Below, piece by piece: positions 16,488 through 24,799 of a DNA stretch of 64,000 nucleotides. A program made the position numbers and the translations under genes. Within the stretch, counting starts at the first letter, position 1, and each line of letters opens with the position of its first letter. The stretch lies in the NCBI RefSeq assembly GCF_011947225.1, contig NZ_JAATVW010000013.1, positions 108,344 to 172,343 on the forward strand, in the 5' to 3' direction. This DNA is from Planosporangium flavigriseum (GTDB lineage Bacteria; Actinomycetota; Actinomycetes; Mycobacteriales; Micromonosporaceae). The notes beneath the pieces were generated by a model. It ran no database searches. It had not been told where the DNA came from and saw only the letters and a list, made by a program, of their open reading frames with translations.

Positions 16488-18740
16488 CGGCCGGCACGCC
16501 GCGAACCGCCACGGCCAGCCGCCCGTCGAGGTCGACGGCGGCCAGGTCGCCGGAGACGTCGGTGCGCAGCACCCGGGCGCCGCCGCGGGTGAGCCGGTCG
16601 AGCACTGCCGCGTTGGGGTGGCCGTACATGTTGCCGGTGCCGACTGAGACGAGCGCGACCGACGGGCGTACCGCGTCGAGGAACTCCGGGCTTTGGAAAG
16701 CGGAGCCGTGGTGGGCGACCTTCAACACGTCGACCCGCACCACGCTGTTGCGAAACTCAGTACTCAGGAGCGTGTGCTGTTCATCCTCCTCGGCGTCTCC
16801 GGCGAGCAGGAGCGAGTGTCCCCGGACGGTGGCGCGGAGGACGAGCGAGTTGTTGTTCGGGTCCGACCGCGTGTTGACCAGCGGCCGACTCGGCCCGAGT
16901 ACGGCCAGCCGCAGCCCGGCACTCGCGTACACCTCCCCCGGCATCGCTTGACGTACCGGAGTGCGCCGGGCGGTGGCGGCTTCGATCACCTGGCGGCGCC
17001 CGAGGGCTGGCTCGGGGTGGGCCGTGGTCACCACCGCGCCTACCGAGCGGTTGCGGAACACGCCCTCCACACCACCGACGTGGTCGATATGGAAGTGGCT
17101 GACCACCAGCAGCGGGACGTGGCGGACCCCGAGCCGGCGCAGGCACCCGTCGACCGCGGTCGGGTCGGGACCGGCGTCGACGACGATCGCCTGGCCGGGC
17201 CCGACCGGAAGCACCGCCGCGTCGCCCTGACCCACGTCGCACACCACCATGAGCCAGCCCGGCGGTGGCCAGCCCGGCGCGACCAGCCGTACCGGCATGG
17301 TGCCCACGACGGCCGCGGCCGCCACGATGGCCGCCAGTCGGCGCACCAGGCGGTGCCGGGCGGCAACCAGCAGCGCCAGCAGCACCGCCGCGAGCACCAC
17401 CCCACCGACGGCGCCGCCCGGCCACGGCGCGACGCCCGCTGGCGTCTGCGCGCCATAGTGTCCGACGAGGACGAGCCAGCGGGCCGGCCAGGCGGCCAGC
17501 CACGCCACCATCTCGGCGCCGGCCGGCCACCCGGGCGACAGCAGCGCCGAGACGACGCCGAGCACGGTGGCCGGCGGGACCGCCGGCACCGCGAGCAGGT
17601 TGGCCGGAACGGCGGCGAGCCCGACGGTGCCCGACAGAGCGGCGATGACAGGAGCACAGGTGAGCTGAGCCGCCGCGGGCACCGCGATCGCCTCGGCCAG
17701 GCCGGCGGGTACCCCGTGCCGGCACAGCGCGTCCCGCCACCCGGGTGCGATCAGCAGCAGGCCCGCCGTCGCGAGAACAGACAGCGCGAAGCCCGGCTCG
17801 CCGGCGAGTTGGGGGTCGATGAGGATCAGGAGCACCACCACCGCGGCGAGCCCGGGTACGGCCGAACGTGGCCGACCGCTCGCGAGCGCGATCAGCGCGA
17901 ACCCGCCCAACGCCGCCGCGCGTAGGACGCTCGGTGACGGGCGTACCAGGATCACGAAGCCGATGAGCGCGACGACGGAGAGGGCGGCGGCTGACCGTGG
18001 TCCGGCCCGGCACCAGCGGGCGAGGCCGAGCACCGCGCCCAACACAATCGCAACGTTCGAGCCGGAAACAGCCAGTAAGTGGGTCATGCCGGTGGTACGG
18101 AAATCGTCCGCGACGGTCTGCACCAGGCGCGTGGTGTCGCCGACGACCAGCCCCGGCAGCAGCCCACCCGGCTCCGGCGGCAGGGGCGCGCAGGCCCGCT
18201 GCAGGCCGGCGCGTAGCCGCCCGGCTGCCCGCTGTGCCCACGGGGCCCGACCGACGAGGCGTGGCCCACCCGGGACCGTCAGGACGGCCGAACGCAGGTC
18301 TCCCCCGCGCGTAGGGGCGAGGCGGCCGTCGACCACCACCCGCTGCCCCGGCAACATCCCCTGCCAGGCGGGGTCGGCGCCGAGCACCAGTACTCGTACC
18401 GACAGGCGCAGTGCCGGGCCGTCTGCCACCCGCAGCCGGGTGAGGTCGGCGGCGATCGCGTACTGCGCCGACCGGCCGGCAGTGCTCCGCGTCGGCCGTG
18501 GATCGTCGGTGACCAGTAGATCGGCGTGGACGGCGGCGCGCTCGCGAGCGAGTCCGGTCACCTCGTCGGCGTCGCGCAGCGCCACCCGGGACGCCGTGAC
18601 CCCGGCCCCGCCGACGACCCCGGCCAGCACTCCCAGAACGACCATGCGACCGGGAAGTCTGGTGGCGTAGCACCCGAGACTGACGGCCACGGCGGCCACG
18701 GCGAGCGCCGCCCCGGCCCGCCACGACAGGTGGAGCGTCG
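16468..18740 (-). pseudogene. comEC: comEC, 3' part (interrupted by integrative element)
   Basis: DNA-uptake channel protein ComEC (Rec2 family), lacking its first 23-24 codons, which lie at 29175-29246. What remains has the multi-helix competence domain (DDFRTTGMTHLLAVSGSNVA, FVILVRPSPSVLRAAALGGF) and a C-terminal metallo-beta-lactamase-like domain (VVSHFHIDHVGG, LLAGDAEEDEQH, KVAHHGS). From the junction (LAALA|TLHLSWRAGAAL) the frame runs 757 codons to the stop at 16468. The frame is open into the element to 18861 but offers no start; the first internal start is the GTG at 18699. Joined with the 5' part the protein would be 780 residues. Unless the element excises, a normal ComEC cannot be made. 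Confidence 0.9.
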
Positions 18741-18755
18741 CGAGGGCGGCTAGCC
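18740..18755. other. attL-like junction of the integrative element in comEC
   Basis: The sequence gcgagggcggctagcc matches gcgagcgcggccaacc at 29176-29191 in 13 of 16 positions, with gcgag and gcggc identical. Left of it is comEC, right of it is element DNA. Serine-integrase att sites share only a short core, so this is what is expected. The exact crossover dinucleotide cannot be fixed from one sequence. Confidence 0.75.
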
Positions 18756-18851
18756 GGTCATCCGCACTACTCGACCGGCCGTCGCATAAGTCGGCCCTGA
18801 GCAGCGCGGCAACGCTCGCCCAGGGCCTTGATCGCCACTGGAGGGCGACCC

Positions 18852-19151
18852 ATGCACGAACCTACCTGTCTCCGCGTCTACGTCACGGGAAGCGCCGCCG
18901 AGGCCGCGCTGATCGCCGAGGCCGCTGACGAGCTGACCGCCGCCGGCTACCTCGTCACCACGGCGACGCCGACCGTCGGCCCGGACGTTTACGACCTCCT
19001 AGACGCGGTCGGCGACGACCTGGACGCCGTCGCCGCTGCCGACTTGCTCGTGACCGTCGGCGACTGCTCGACGCTGTTCGAACCGGTCATTGCCGAGCTG
19101 CACGGCGTGCCGGTTGTCGCCGTCGAGACTGTCCAGGCGGGCGCCCGATGA
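18852..19151 (+). CDS. Small protein resembling nucleoside 2-deoxyribosyltransferase-like fold
   Basis: A 99-residue protein. The pattern LRVYVTGSAAEAALIAEAAD, then DVYDLLDAVGDDLDAVAAAD, then LLVTVGDCSTLFEPVIAELH and GVPVVAV is that of short nucleoside 2-deoxyribosyltransferase-like proteins: an N-terminal strand and helix, a middle 'aD.lv' strand, then E.x.A...G.PV. Catalytic competence is not clear. The ATG at 18852 has GAGGG 8 bp upstream, and the 3' end overlaps the next gene by 4 bp (ATGA). It is the first gene of the element's left operon. Confidence 0.55.
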   Translation: MHEPTCLRVYVTGSAAEAALIAEAADELTAAGYLVTTATPTVGPDVYDLLDAVGDDLDAVAAADLLVTVGDCSTLFEPVIAELHGVPVVAVETVQAGAR

Positions 19152-19798
19152 GTATCGAAACTGTCTCGTGGGCGCTGAGCGACGCGCCCGACGTCCCCCC
19201 GCAGTGCCTGGCCGTGCTGATCGGCCTCGCCAACCACGCGCACGCCAACGGCCGCGCCGCGTACCCGTCGCAGGAACGACTCGCCCACTACGCGCGCAAG
19301 TCCGTCCGGTCCGTGCGCCGCGACCTCGACGAGCTGCTGAGGCTGGGCCTCATCCGCCGTGGCGACCAGCGGCATACGGCTTTCCTTCCCGCCGATCGGC
19401 GCCCGGTCGTCTACGACCTCGCCACGGAGCGCCGTCGGCCGCTGCCCGGCGCTCTCGACCCGTTCGCGGAGCCGCAGTCGGGCCGCCCGACCGAGGCGCC
19501 CGAACCTGTGGATAACCCAGCGGACGCACACGTCCTCCCGGTAGGTGACCGGGCGGACGTACACGACCGAACGACCGGACGCACACGACCGAACGACCGG
19601 ACGCACACGACCTACAAACCGTCCTTAACCATCAAGAACCATCCCGCGCGCGTGCGCTCCCTACGAGGCGCCGCCGCTGCGCGTCCGACCGGCGCCGCCT
19701 TGCCTGCGCGGGGCGACCAGTGCGCTACCCACCTCGGGCAGCCTGCGCACAACTGCGCGTGCTGTCGAGCGGATCGGCTGGCAGGTGAGGTCGCGTGA
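19148..19798 (+). CDS. Winged helix-turn-helix protein, putative replication initiator
   Basis: A 216-residue protein with an N-terminal HTH_36-type domain (about 1-90): VPPQCLAVLIGLANHAHANG, AAYPSQERLAHYARKSVRSV, RRDLDELLRLGLIRR. Domains of this type occur in phage and plasmid replication proteins. The middle (about 115-165) is low-complexity, encoded by 22-bp repeats, and next to it lies a perfect TGTGGATAA box (19507-19515). The C terminus has a CxxC-like HNCACCRADRLAG. It overlaps its neighbours by ATGA and GTGA. An initiator whose gene contains its own origin, as in lambda O, is a reasonable but unproven reading. Confidence 0.6.
   Translation: MSIETVSWALSDAPDVPPQCLAVLIGLANHAHANGRAAYPSQERLAHYARKSVRSVRRDLDELLRLGLIRRGDQRHTAFLPADRRPVVYDLATERRRPLPGALDPFAEPQSGRPTEAPEPVDNPADAHVLPVGDRADVHDRTTGRTRPNDRTHTTYKPSLTIKNHPARVRSLRGAAAARPTGAALPARGDQCATHLGQPAHNCACCRADRLAGEVA
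19507..19612. other. Possible replication origin: DnaA-box-like site plus 22-bp iterons
   Basis: TGTGGATAA at 19507-19515 is a perfect match to the reverse of the classical DnaA box. It is followed by a single short unit cggacgcacacg (19521-19532), two full 22-bp direct repeats beginning cggacg(t/c)acacgaccgaac (19554-19575, 19576-19597) and a partial third (19598-19612). The unit length is not a multiple of three, so the repeats are not maintained for a peptide repeat, which favours a DNA-level role. Confidence 0.45.
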
Positions 19799-20514
19799 AC
19801 GCCCGCCGCTTCGCGTCCATCGCGGGTACCGTCGCCGTGACCACGATCGCCGCCGTTGCCTCGTACGACCACATGCGCGTACTCGCCGAGCAGGCCGGAC
19901 AACCGCCGTTGCTGGCCGCCCTGCTGCCGCTGTCGGTCGATGGCATGGTCCTGGTCGCCACGCTCGCCCTCGGCGACGGCCGCCGGTCGCGGTGGTCGGC
20001 GTGGCTGGCCTTCGTCCTCGGCGTGGCCGCGTCACTGGCCGCTAACGTCATGGTGGCCGCCCCGGACCCGGTCGCCCGACTGGTGTCCGCGTGGCCTGCG
20101 GTCGCCCTGCTGCTGACCGTGGAAGTGCTCGCCCGGTCCGGGCGGCTCGCGCCGGCCACTGTGACCGCCTCGGCCACGCCCCGCGCGGACATGGCCGTCC
20201 CGACGCTGTCCGCGACGCCATCGGACGCCCCGGCGCAGGCTATGCCCGCTGTCCGCCCGGTCAGCATGGCGGACGGCCCGACCGCAGCCCCGGCCGCCTC
20301 GGTCGCGCGCAAACGGCCCGCCGTGGCCGAAGTGCCCGGCGTGGCCGGTAGGGCGGACAGACCGGCCAACGCCACGGCCGCCCGCGTGGCCGCCCTGCTC
20401 GCCGACCGGCCGAAGCTGACCGGCGCGGATGTAGCCGCCGCCGTCGGCGTGTCCGACCGGACGGCGCGTAGGTATCTGACCGCCGCACGCTCGGCCATGG
20501 CCGCGAGCGTGTAA
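19795..20514 (+). CDS. DUF2637 membrane protein with C-terminal HTH
   Basis: A 239-residue protein. The N-terminal DUF2637 region has about four hydrophobic segments (FASIAGTVAVTTIAAVASYD, PPLLAALLPLSVDGMVLVAT, WLAFVLGVAASLAANVMVAA, WPAVALLLTVEVLAR). A Pro/Ala linker follows, then a C-terminal helix-turn-helix (LTGADVAAAVGVSDRTARRY). This combination is common on integrative elements and prophages of actinomycetes; its function is not established. The GTG start overlaps the upstream stop as GTGA, so it belongs to the same operon as the HTH gene. Confidence 0.8.
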   Translation: MNARRFASIAGTVAVTTIAAVASYDHMRVLAEQAGQPPLLAALLPLSVDGMVLVATLALGDGRRSRWSAWLAFVLGVAASLAANVMVAAPDPVARLVSAWPAVALLLTVEVLARSGRLAPATVTASATPRADMAVPTLSATPSDAPAQAMPAVRPVSMADGPTAAPAASVARKRPAVAEVPGVAGRADRPANATAARVAALLADRPKLTGADVAAAVGVSDRTARRYLTAARSAMAASV

Positions 20515-20643
20515 ACGGCCGTGATGGGGTCGGCCGTACCGCATCGGTCGACCCCGCGCGGAATGTTGCCCGCCGGTCTGAACACCCCGGCCCGCGCCGG
20601 CGCATAGGGGTAGCGACCACCCGACTACCGAAGGAGCGTCCCT

Positions 20644-20957
20644 ATGACCGCCACGCCTGCGCCCTCACCACACCCCAACACCGCTGCCTCTGTGATCGAG
20701 GAGGTCGAGGACGCCCCATCGGGACGGGCGACAGCATCCTGTTCCAGCCGTACCGCGAGGGCGTGCGGAGGATCGCGAACGGCAACGAGGTCACGCTCGA
20801 AACGTTCGAGACCTTCGCGACCGTGAAGATCGAGACGCCGAACGGACTCTACGAGGCCCAATTTGCCGCGTCCGAGCTGGAAGCCGTAATCCAGCTCTGG
20901 GGCCTGCTCTATGGGTACCCGCCCGCTCTGCGGCCGATGACCCCCTGCGGCAGGTAG
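20644..20957 (+). pseudogene. Small element gene with a probable 1-bp frameshift
   Basis: The first 26 codons (MTATPAPSPHPNTAASVIEE, VEDAPS) run in one frame. The following sequence makes sense only in another frame: IGTGDSILFQPYREGVRRIA, then NGNEVTLETFETFATVKIET, ending ELEAVIQLWGLLYGYPPALR. The two join if one C is added to the run of four C at 20714-20717, giving about 104 residues. Either the gene is broken or the read has a homopolymer error. GGAGCG lies upstream of the ATG at 20644. Function unknown. Confidence 0.6.
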
Positions 20958-21059
20958 TCCGCCCGCCGGGCCGGTAGCCACCACGGCCGCCGGCCCGGCC
21001 TATTCGGCCATCCTCGGATCCTAGACGCCCCGCTTGCCACCACCTGCGACCCTGTCGAT

Positions 21060-21704
21060 ATGTCAAGCTTCTGGGCGGGAATGGTCAGCGCTCTGATCGG
21101 CGCCCTGATCGGTGGCGCGGCAACCGCGTTCGCGGCCTGGTTCCAAACCCGTGGGGCGCTTCGTGTCGCCCAATTTCAAGCCGAACGGATGTTAGAGGTA
21201 GAGCACCACGTGAGGCTTGAGGACCTGCGTCGCCAGGCCGTCCATGCGTGGCTTCATCTAGTTGATGAGGCGTCCGACGTTTGCACCGCGTTGCGGATCG
21301 CACATAGGGACCATAGGCCAGACGGCAGCGGTAACTGTCCCGATCCGACGATGCCGGCCGAAGTCGAATCCGTCCAGAGGGCTATGTTTCGGGCGATGAC
21401 CATCCATGCGCCCTACATGGATACATTGCTAACCGATCGATGTTGGGCGCTCGCTGAGCAGTTCATGTTCCTTCCGGAGATCGACAAGAATGCCAATTGG
21501 AATCCAAGGCCCGGTAACTGCCGCTACTCCGAAAGGATGGATTCGCTTGGCTTTGCCGTAGATCTTCTCCTCAGGACCCTCCAGGCGATCGCGCGAGGCG
21601 AGAACCCGCCGGAAGACGTACATGGAGTTCTCGACGACGACGACGAAGCCTCCGAGCCTGAACCGAGACGTGGCAGTGACTCAGACGCGCGGTCGACCGC
21701 CTAG
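21060..21704 (+). CDS. Unknown membrane-anchored protein
   Basis: A 214-residue protein with one N-terminal membrane helix (FWAGMVSALIGALIGGAATA) followed by a long helical stretch (FQTRGALRVAQFQAERMLEV) and a soluble domain with several Cys/His/Trp residues. The tail is acidic then basic (GVLDDDDEASEPEPRRGSDS). This resembles the many short proteins with a hydrophobic N terminus found as cargo on mobile elements. Codon use is less GC-rich than in neighbours. It converges with the next gene and the two stops share CTAG (21701-21704). No function assigned. Confidence 0.65.
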   Translation: MSSFWAGMVSALIGALIGGAATAFAAWFQTRGALRVAQFQAERMLEVEHHVRLEDLRRQAVHAWLHLVDEASDVCTALRIAHRDHRPDGSGNCPDPTMPAEVESVQRAMFRAMTIHAPYMDTLLTDRCWALAEQFMFLPEIDKNANWNPRPGNCRYSERMDSLGFAVDLLLRTLQAIARGENPPEDVHGVLDDDDEASEPEPRRGSDSDARSTA

Positions 21705-22483
21705 CTCCTGGACGACAAGTAGTAGCCGAGCCATGCACCCAGGATTAACGAAATTACGTTACTAACGACCGTGATCCAGATATCATCACGCTTGCGGTTC
21801 CAAAAGTTCGGAGCCTCCGGGCGAGTGCGGGTACAGAGGACGGCCCAGGGAATCCTGTGGGGGCGAGCGAGGGCCGAGATTGCGGCGGCGAACGCGAATG
21901 GTGTCGGTACAGCGAGAGTGGCAGTCAGTGAAACTTTGCCCTGGAGTCCAAGCGCTGCAATAATCACCGCGAAGACCATCGTCGACAATGTCGCCAAGCC
22001 GAGGAAGATGAACGGCGCATGTCGGATGAGCCATGCAAACCGACGTCGACAACGTTTCGCAATCCGTATCGCCTCCGACGCAGCCCAGCGCATTCCGTTA
22101 TCCGGGTCTCGCATTTCCAGCGTGCACTTATTGCGCTCAAGTATCAAGTAAACACGGTGGACCCGTCGTGAATAGGCGCCGGCCTCCCCGTCTGCGTGCA
22201 GCCACGCGGCGAAGTACGGGACAGTTTTCTCCTGCACGTCAGCCAGGTCCTCGACTCGGTCGAGGGTATAGCCGCCACTCTCAAGGTCCAGAGGCTTATC
22301 GAGAGAGTCGTTAAGCACGTTGACCAGCTCGGCCAGGTCCTCGCGCCACATCCGGACGGCACCGAGGTCGTATCGAAAGATCTCCGGCCCCGGCTGCTTC
22401 TTCTTGACCGCCACCATAGTGATCACCATAGCGGTAGCGGCTGAGAGCATCGTCGATGTTGCTCGCGGAACGAGGGCGGACAT
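21701..22483 (-). CDS. Unknown membrane protein with two C-terminal helices
   Basis: About 260 residues if started at the ATG at 22483; other ATGs lie at 22450 and further in. A possible N-terminal hydrophobic segment (MLSAATAMVITMVAV) is followed by KKKQPGPEIFRYDLGAVRMW and a soluble domain with CTLEMRDPDNGMRWAASEAI. Two helices follow (APFIFLGLATLSTMVFAVII; LAVPTPFAFAAAISALA), and a last one at the C terminus (VVSNVISLILGAWLGYYL). Base composition is lower in GC than the flanks. It is one of only three genes of the element on this strand. No family recognised; it may form a cargo pair with the convergent gene. Confidence 0.65.
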   Translation of the reverse strand: MSALVPRATSTMLSAATAMVITMVAVKKKQPGPEIFRYDLGAVRMWREDLAELVNVLNDSLDKPLDLESGGYTLDRVEDLADVQEKTVPYFAAWLHADGEAGAYSRRVHRVYLILERNKCTLEMRDPDNGMRWAASEAIRIAKRCRRRFAWLIRHAPFIFLGLATLSTMVFAVIIAALGLQGKVSLTATLAVPTPFAFAAAISALARPHRIPWAVLCTRTRPEAPNFWNRKRDDIWITVVSNVISLILGAWLGYYLSSRS

Positions 22484-22676
22484 CCTCCGGGCAGACAGCA
22501 ATGTCTGACAGCAGCAGGCATGAACGACACGCATACATCCGGACGGCTGCCTGCTATATCACCCGGTCCGACGACGGACGCGGACCGTCCTGTCCTGGTC
22601 GCGCCGCTTCGTCGCCCTGGGCGCCGCCGACGACCCGGACGACCTCGGCGACCTGGCCGCGTAGCCCTACCCCGAG

Positions 22677-22718
22677 CGCCCCGTCTGGAGCCTGCCGCAG
22701 GCCCCTGTGGGGCGTTTT
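22677..22718 (+). terminator. Intrinsic terminator
   Basis: CGCCCC (22677-22682) pairs with GGGGCG (22709-22714), with an inner GCCTG/CAGGC stem, followed by TTTT. Confidence 0.7.
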
Positions 22719-22855
22719 GGCGTTGCGGGCGGGCCTGCGGCGAGCGTGAAGCGCCACGAGCAGGACGAGGCCCGGTAGGCCGCCCGGTGCGGGCGCCGCC
22801 GGGTAGGCCACGCCGGGGAGGGCGCCGAGGACGGGTCGAGGCGAGGCAAGGCAAG

Positions 22856-22991
22856 GCGAGGCTGACGGAAGGCGTCACGAATGATGATCGGCCGACTCTC
22901 CCTATTCCTTGTTCTAGTCGTCGTCGTCTCTAGAGCAAGGAATAGAAAGAAGCGAGAGAACATCATTCGTGACGCCTTCCGTCAGCCTCGC
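22856..22991. other. 136-bp near-perfect extended hairpin
   Basis: The outer arms of 31 bp (22856-22886 and 22961-22991) are perfectly complementary; they include gctgacggaaggcgtcacga. The inner arms CTATTCCTTGTTCTAG (22902-22917) and CTAGAGCAAGGAATAG (22930-22945) pair over 16 bp with one wobble, around a 12-nt loop tcgtcgtcgtct. The 15-nt internal segments can add CTCTC/GAGAG. The whole is symmetric, lies in non-coding DNA and is less GC-rich than its surroundings. Possible roles include a single-strand or transfer origin, a structured RNA, or a packaging site; none is proven. Confidence 0.9.
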
Positions 22992-23182
22992 GCGCGACCG
23001 TTGCTTAGGCCGCCCCCGGCCCTCGCCCGGCGCCACCGGCCGCGCCCTCGGAAGTGGGACGCAGATCAACCGTGCCGCGTGAACACCTCGGCGCCCGCTG
23101 GCGCATAAGCCCTTGTGACCCCCGCTCGTGCCTCACCATCGGCGCCCGCCGCCGCCCCGCCCGTACGTCGAAAGGATCGCCC

Positions 23183-24052
23183 GTGTCATCAGACTCGGAA
23201 CCCTCATCACCTGCCGACCGCCTGGCGGCCCTCCGTGACGGGGGCCGCGCCGCGAAGGCCGCAGACCGGCCCCGCCGTCTGAAGCTGGACGCCGGTATTA
23301 CGGTCGAGCTGCCGTCGCCCCGCGTGCTGGCTCGCGTCTACGCCCTGCCGATCCTCTCCGCCGACGCTGAGGTCTACGCCCGAGACCTCGTGATCGTCCG
23401 TCGCCAGGCCGGTACGGCCGCCGAGCCTCAAGTCACGCCCTCCGCGATCCTCGTCGACGAGCTGCGCGCCTCGCTTGAAGCGCTGCCGGACCGTGACGAC
23501 GCAGGCCGCCCGTACCGCGACCTTCGTATCTACCTCCGCGATGGAGACCCCGTCGCCGTCGCGACGTACCTGTACGACACCGTGAAGGCCGCACGCATCG
23601 CCGCGCCGAAGTGGCGCCCCCGGGTCGAGCGCCAGGAGCGCGAGGCCCCGAAGACGCCGACCGAGCGGCAACAGGAGTCCCGCCCTCGCCTTCGCGCCCG
23701 CGAGATCGCTTCGGCTGAGTGCTTCCTTCAGCTCTGGCAGGAGGACGCCGACCCGGGCGACCGCATCGAGGCGCCCGAGCTGTACGAAGAGGCCGCCGAA
23801 GAGATCGGCCAGTGGGTGAAGGACGCCAAGCAAAAACCCGTTCCGTACGCAAAGGACGTTGAGCGCTACGGATTGCCGGATAAGCCGCGCTGCCCCGGCC
23901 CCCGGACGTTCTACGAGGTCGCGGACAAGAAGCTAGGCCCCCGCGTGCGTGGCGCCCAAGGCGTGCGCGTCTACGTCGTCTCGTCCATCGCCGCCGACTT
24001 GATCGCACGAACCGAGCACATGAACGACCAGGAGGAGAAGAGGGCGGCATGA
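23183..24052 (+). CDS. Unknown element protein, possible DNA-binding (winged-helix-like C terminus)
   Basis: A 289-residue soluble protein from the GTG at 23183 (SSDSEPSSPADRLAALRDGG), with AAAGGA upstream. The middle is charged and helical. The C-terminal part (about 190-280: ECFLQLWQEDADPGDRIEAP, EEIGQWVKDAKQKPVPYAKD, RTFYEVADKKLGPRVRGAQG, VRVYVV) looks like the winged-helix tail found after phage primase/helicase domains, although no primase or helicase domain is present. It overlaps the next gene by ATGA. Function unknown. Confidence 0.6.
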   Translation: MSSDSEPSSPADRLAALRDGGRAAKAADRPRRLKLDAGITVELPSPRVLARVYALPILSADAEVYARDLVIVRRQAGTAAEPQVTPSAILVDELRASLEALPDRDDAGRPYRDLRIYLRDGDPVAVATYLYDTVKAARIAAPKWRPRVERQEREAPKTPTERQQESRPRLRAREIASAECFLQLWQEDADPGDRIEAPELYEEAAEEIGQWVKDAKQKPVPYAKDVERYGLPDKPRCPGPRTFYEVADKKLGPRVRGAQGVRVYVVSSIAADLIARTEHMNDQEEKRAA

Positions 24053-24270
24053 CCACGATTCAGGCTGACATATTCGCCGAAGCAGTGCTTCAGCGTTGCG
24101 CGGAGCTGCTGTACGCCGACATGAAACCGCAGGTCGAGGCCCACACCGCGCGTCGTAGGAAGTCCTCGACGCCGGCCCCGTCCGCCGCGCCGACGCCCGC
24201 CCGCTCGCTGGGTGGCAACGTCGTCAGCCTGACCGCCTTCCGCACCCGTAAGGCCACTGCCGCCGCGTAG
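24049..24270 (+). CDS. Small unknown element protein
   Basis: 73 residues, ATGA-coupled to the gene before it. An amphipathic N terminus (MTTIQADIFAEAVLQRCAEL) is followed by a basic, Ala/Pro/Ser-rich tail. No family recognised. The size would suit a regulator or recombination-directionality factor, but nothing in the sequence proves it. Confidence 0.55.
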   Translation: MTTIQADIFAEAVLQRCAELLYADMKPQVEAHTARRRKSSTPAPSAAPTPARSLGGNVVSLTAFRTRKATAAA

Positions 24271-24451
24271 CACCCACCAACTCAGCGCCCCCGGCGCCGC
24301 CGTTCCCCCTCGGCGACCGGGGGCGTTGCTGTACCCGCGCCGTCTGGGAGGTCCGGCGCGCTCCCCGGCCGTGGTCGTCCGTGTCTGCCTCCGTGGCACG
24401 GGCGGCCACGGTCCGGGTCGATTCCACGACCGAACGGAGGACGGAGAAGCC

Positions 24452-24751
24452 ATGCCCACACTCACACCTGACGACGTTGCCCGCTTCGCCCGACTGCTCG
24501 CCGAGACGGTCCTAGAGCACCACGGCCAGTGGACGACCTCGACCCCCGGAATCGTCGGCCTCGCTGCCGCTCGTCTACCGGGGCACACCGCGTCGACTGG
24601 GTTTGGCTCAGCAACGCGTGCCATCCGCGCTGCTGAACCCTTGCTCGCCGATTACGGGATCTCGGTTCGCGCCAATCGCCCGCACGGTCAGCCGCGCCGC
24701 TGGACGTTCGCGCTTACCCACATGCCGACCCTCGACCTCGCCGCAGCCTGA
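24452..24751 (+). CDS. Small unknown element protein
   Basis: 99 residues, starting at the ATG at 24452 after GGAGGACGGAG. It contains TPDDVARFARLLAETVLEHH and a basic C-terminal half (ISVRANRPHGQPRRWTFALT) that could bind nucleic acid. No recognised family. Confidence 0.55.
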   Translation: MPTLTPDDVARFARLLAETVLEHHGQWTTSTPGIVGLAAARLPGHTASTGFGSATRAIRAAEPLLADYGISVRANRPHGQPRRWTFALTHMPTLDLAAA

Positions 24752-24799
24752 AGCGGCGACAACGCCTGACCGACCCGACGACCACAACGGAGACCCGCC

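Larger units (their letters stand above)
22535..23182. other. Non-coding control region of the element
   Basis: About 650 bp without a supported gene. A 30-codon relic ends at 22664 (LSWSRRFVALGAADDPDDLG ...). A terminator lies at 22677-22718 and the 136-bp hairpin at 22856-22991. Open frames that cross the hairpin on both strands (reading IIRDAFRQPR in each) are by-products of the palindrome. Confidence 0.6.

Noticed and set aside
16468..18699. An intact 743-residue ComEC starting at the GTG at 18699
   Set aside because: The reading frame and homology continue upstream to the junction at 18740, and the missing N terminus lies at 29175-29246 behind comEA. The GTG is internal.
22520..22933. 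137-codon plus-strand frame after the convergent membrane-protein pair
   Set aside because: Its product is Arg/Pro/Gly low complexity, runs through a terminator and into the hairpin, and has no family match.
22667..23108. Open frames on both strands over the long hairpin, with near-identical peptides (IIRDAFRQPR)
   Set aside because: They mirror each other because the DNA is palindromic; no ribosome site or family match. Treated as by-products of the hairpin.
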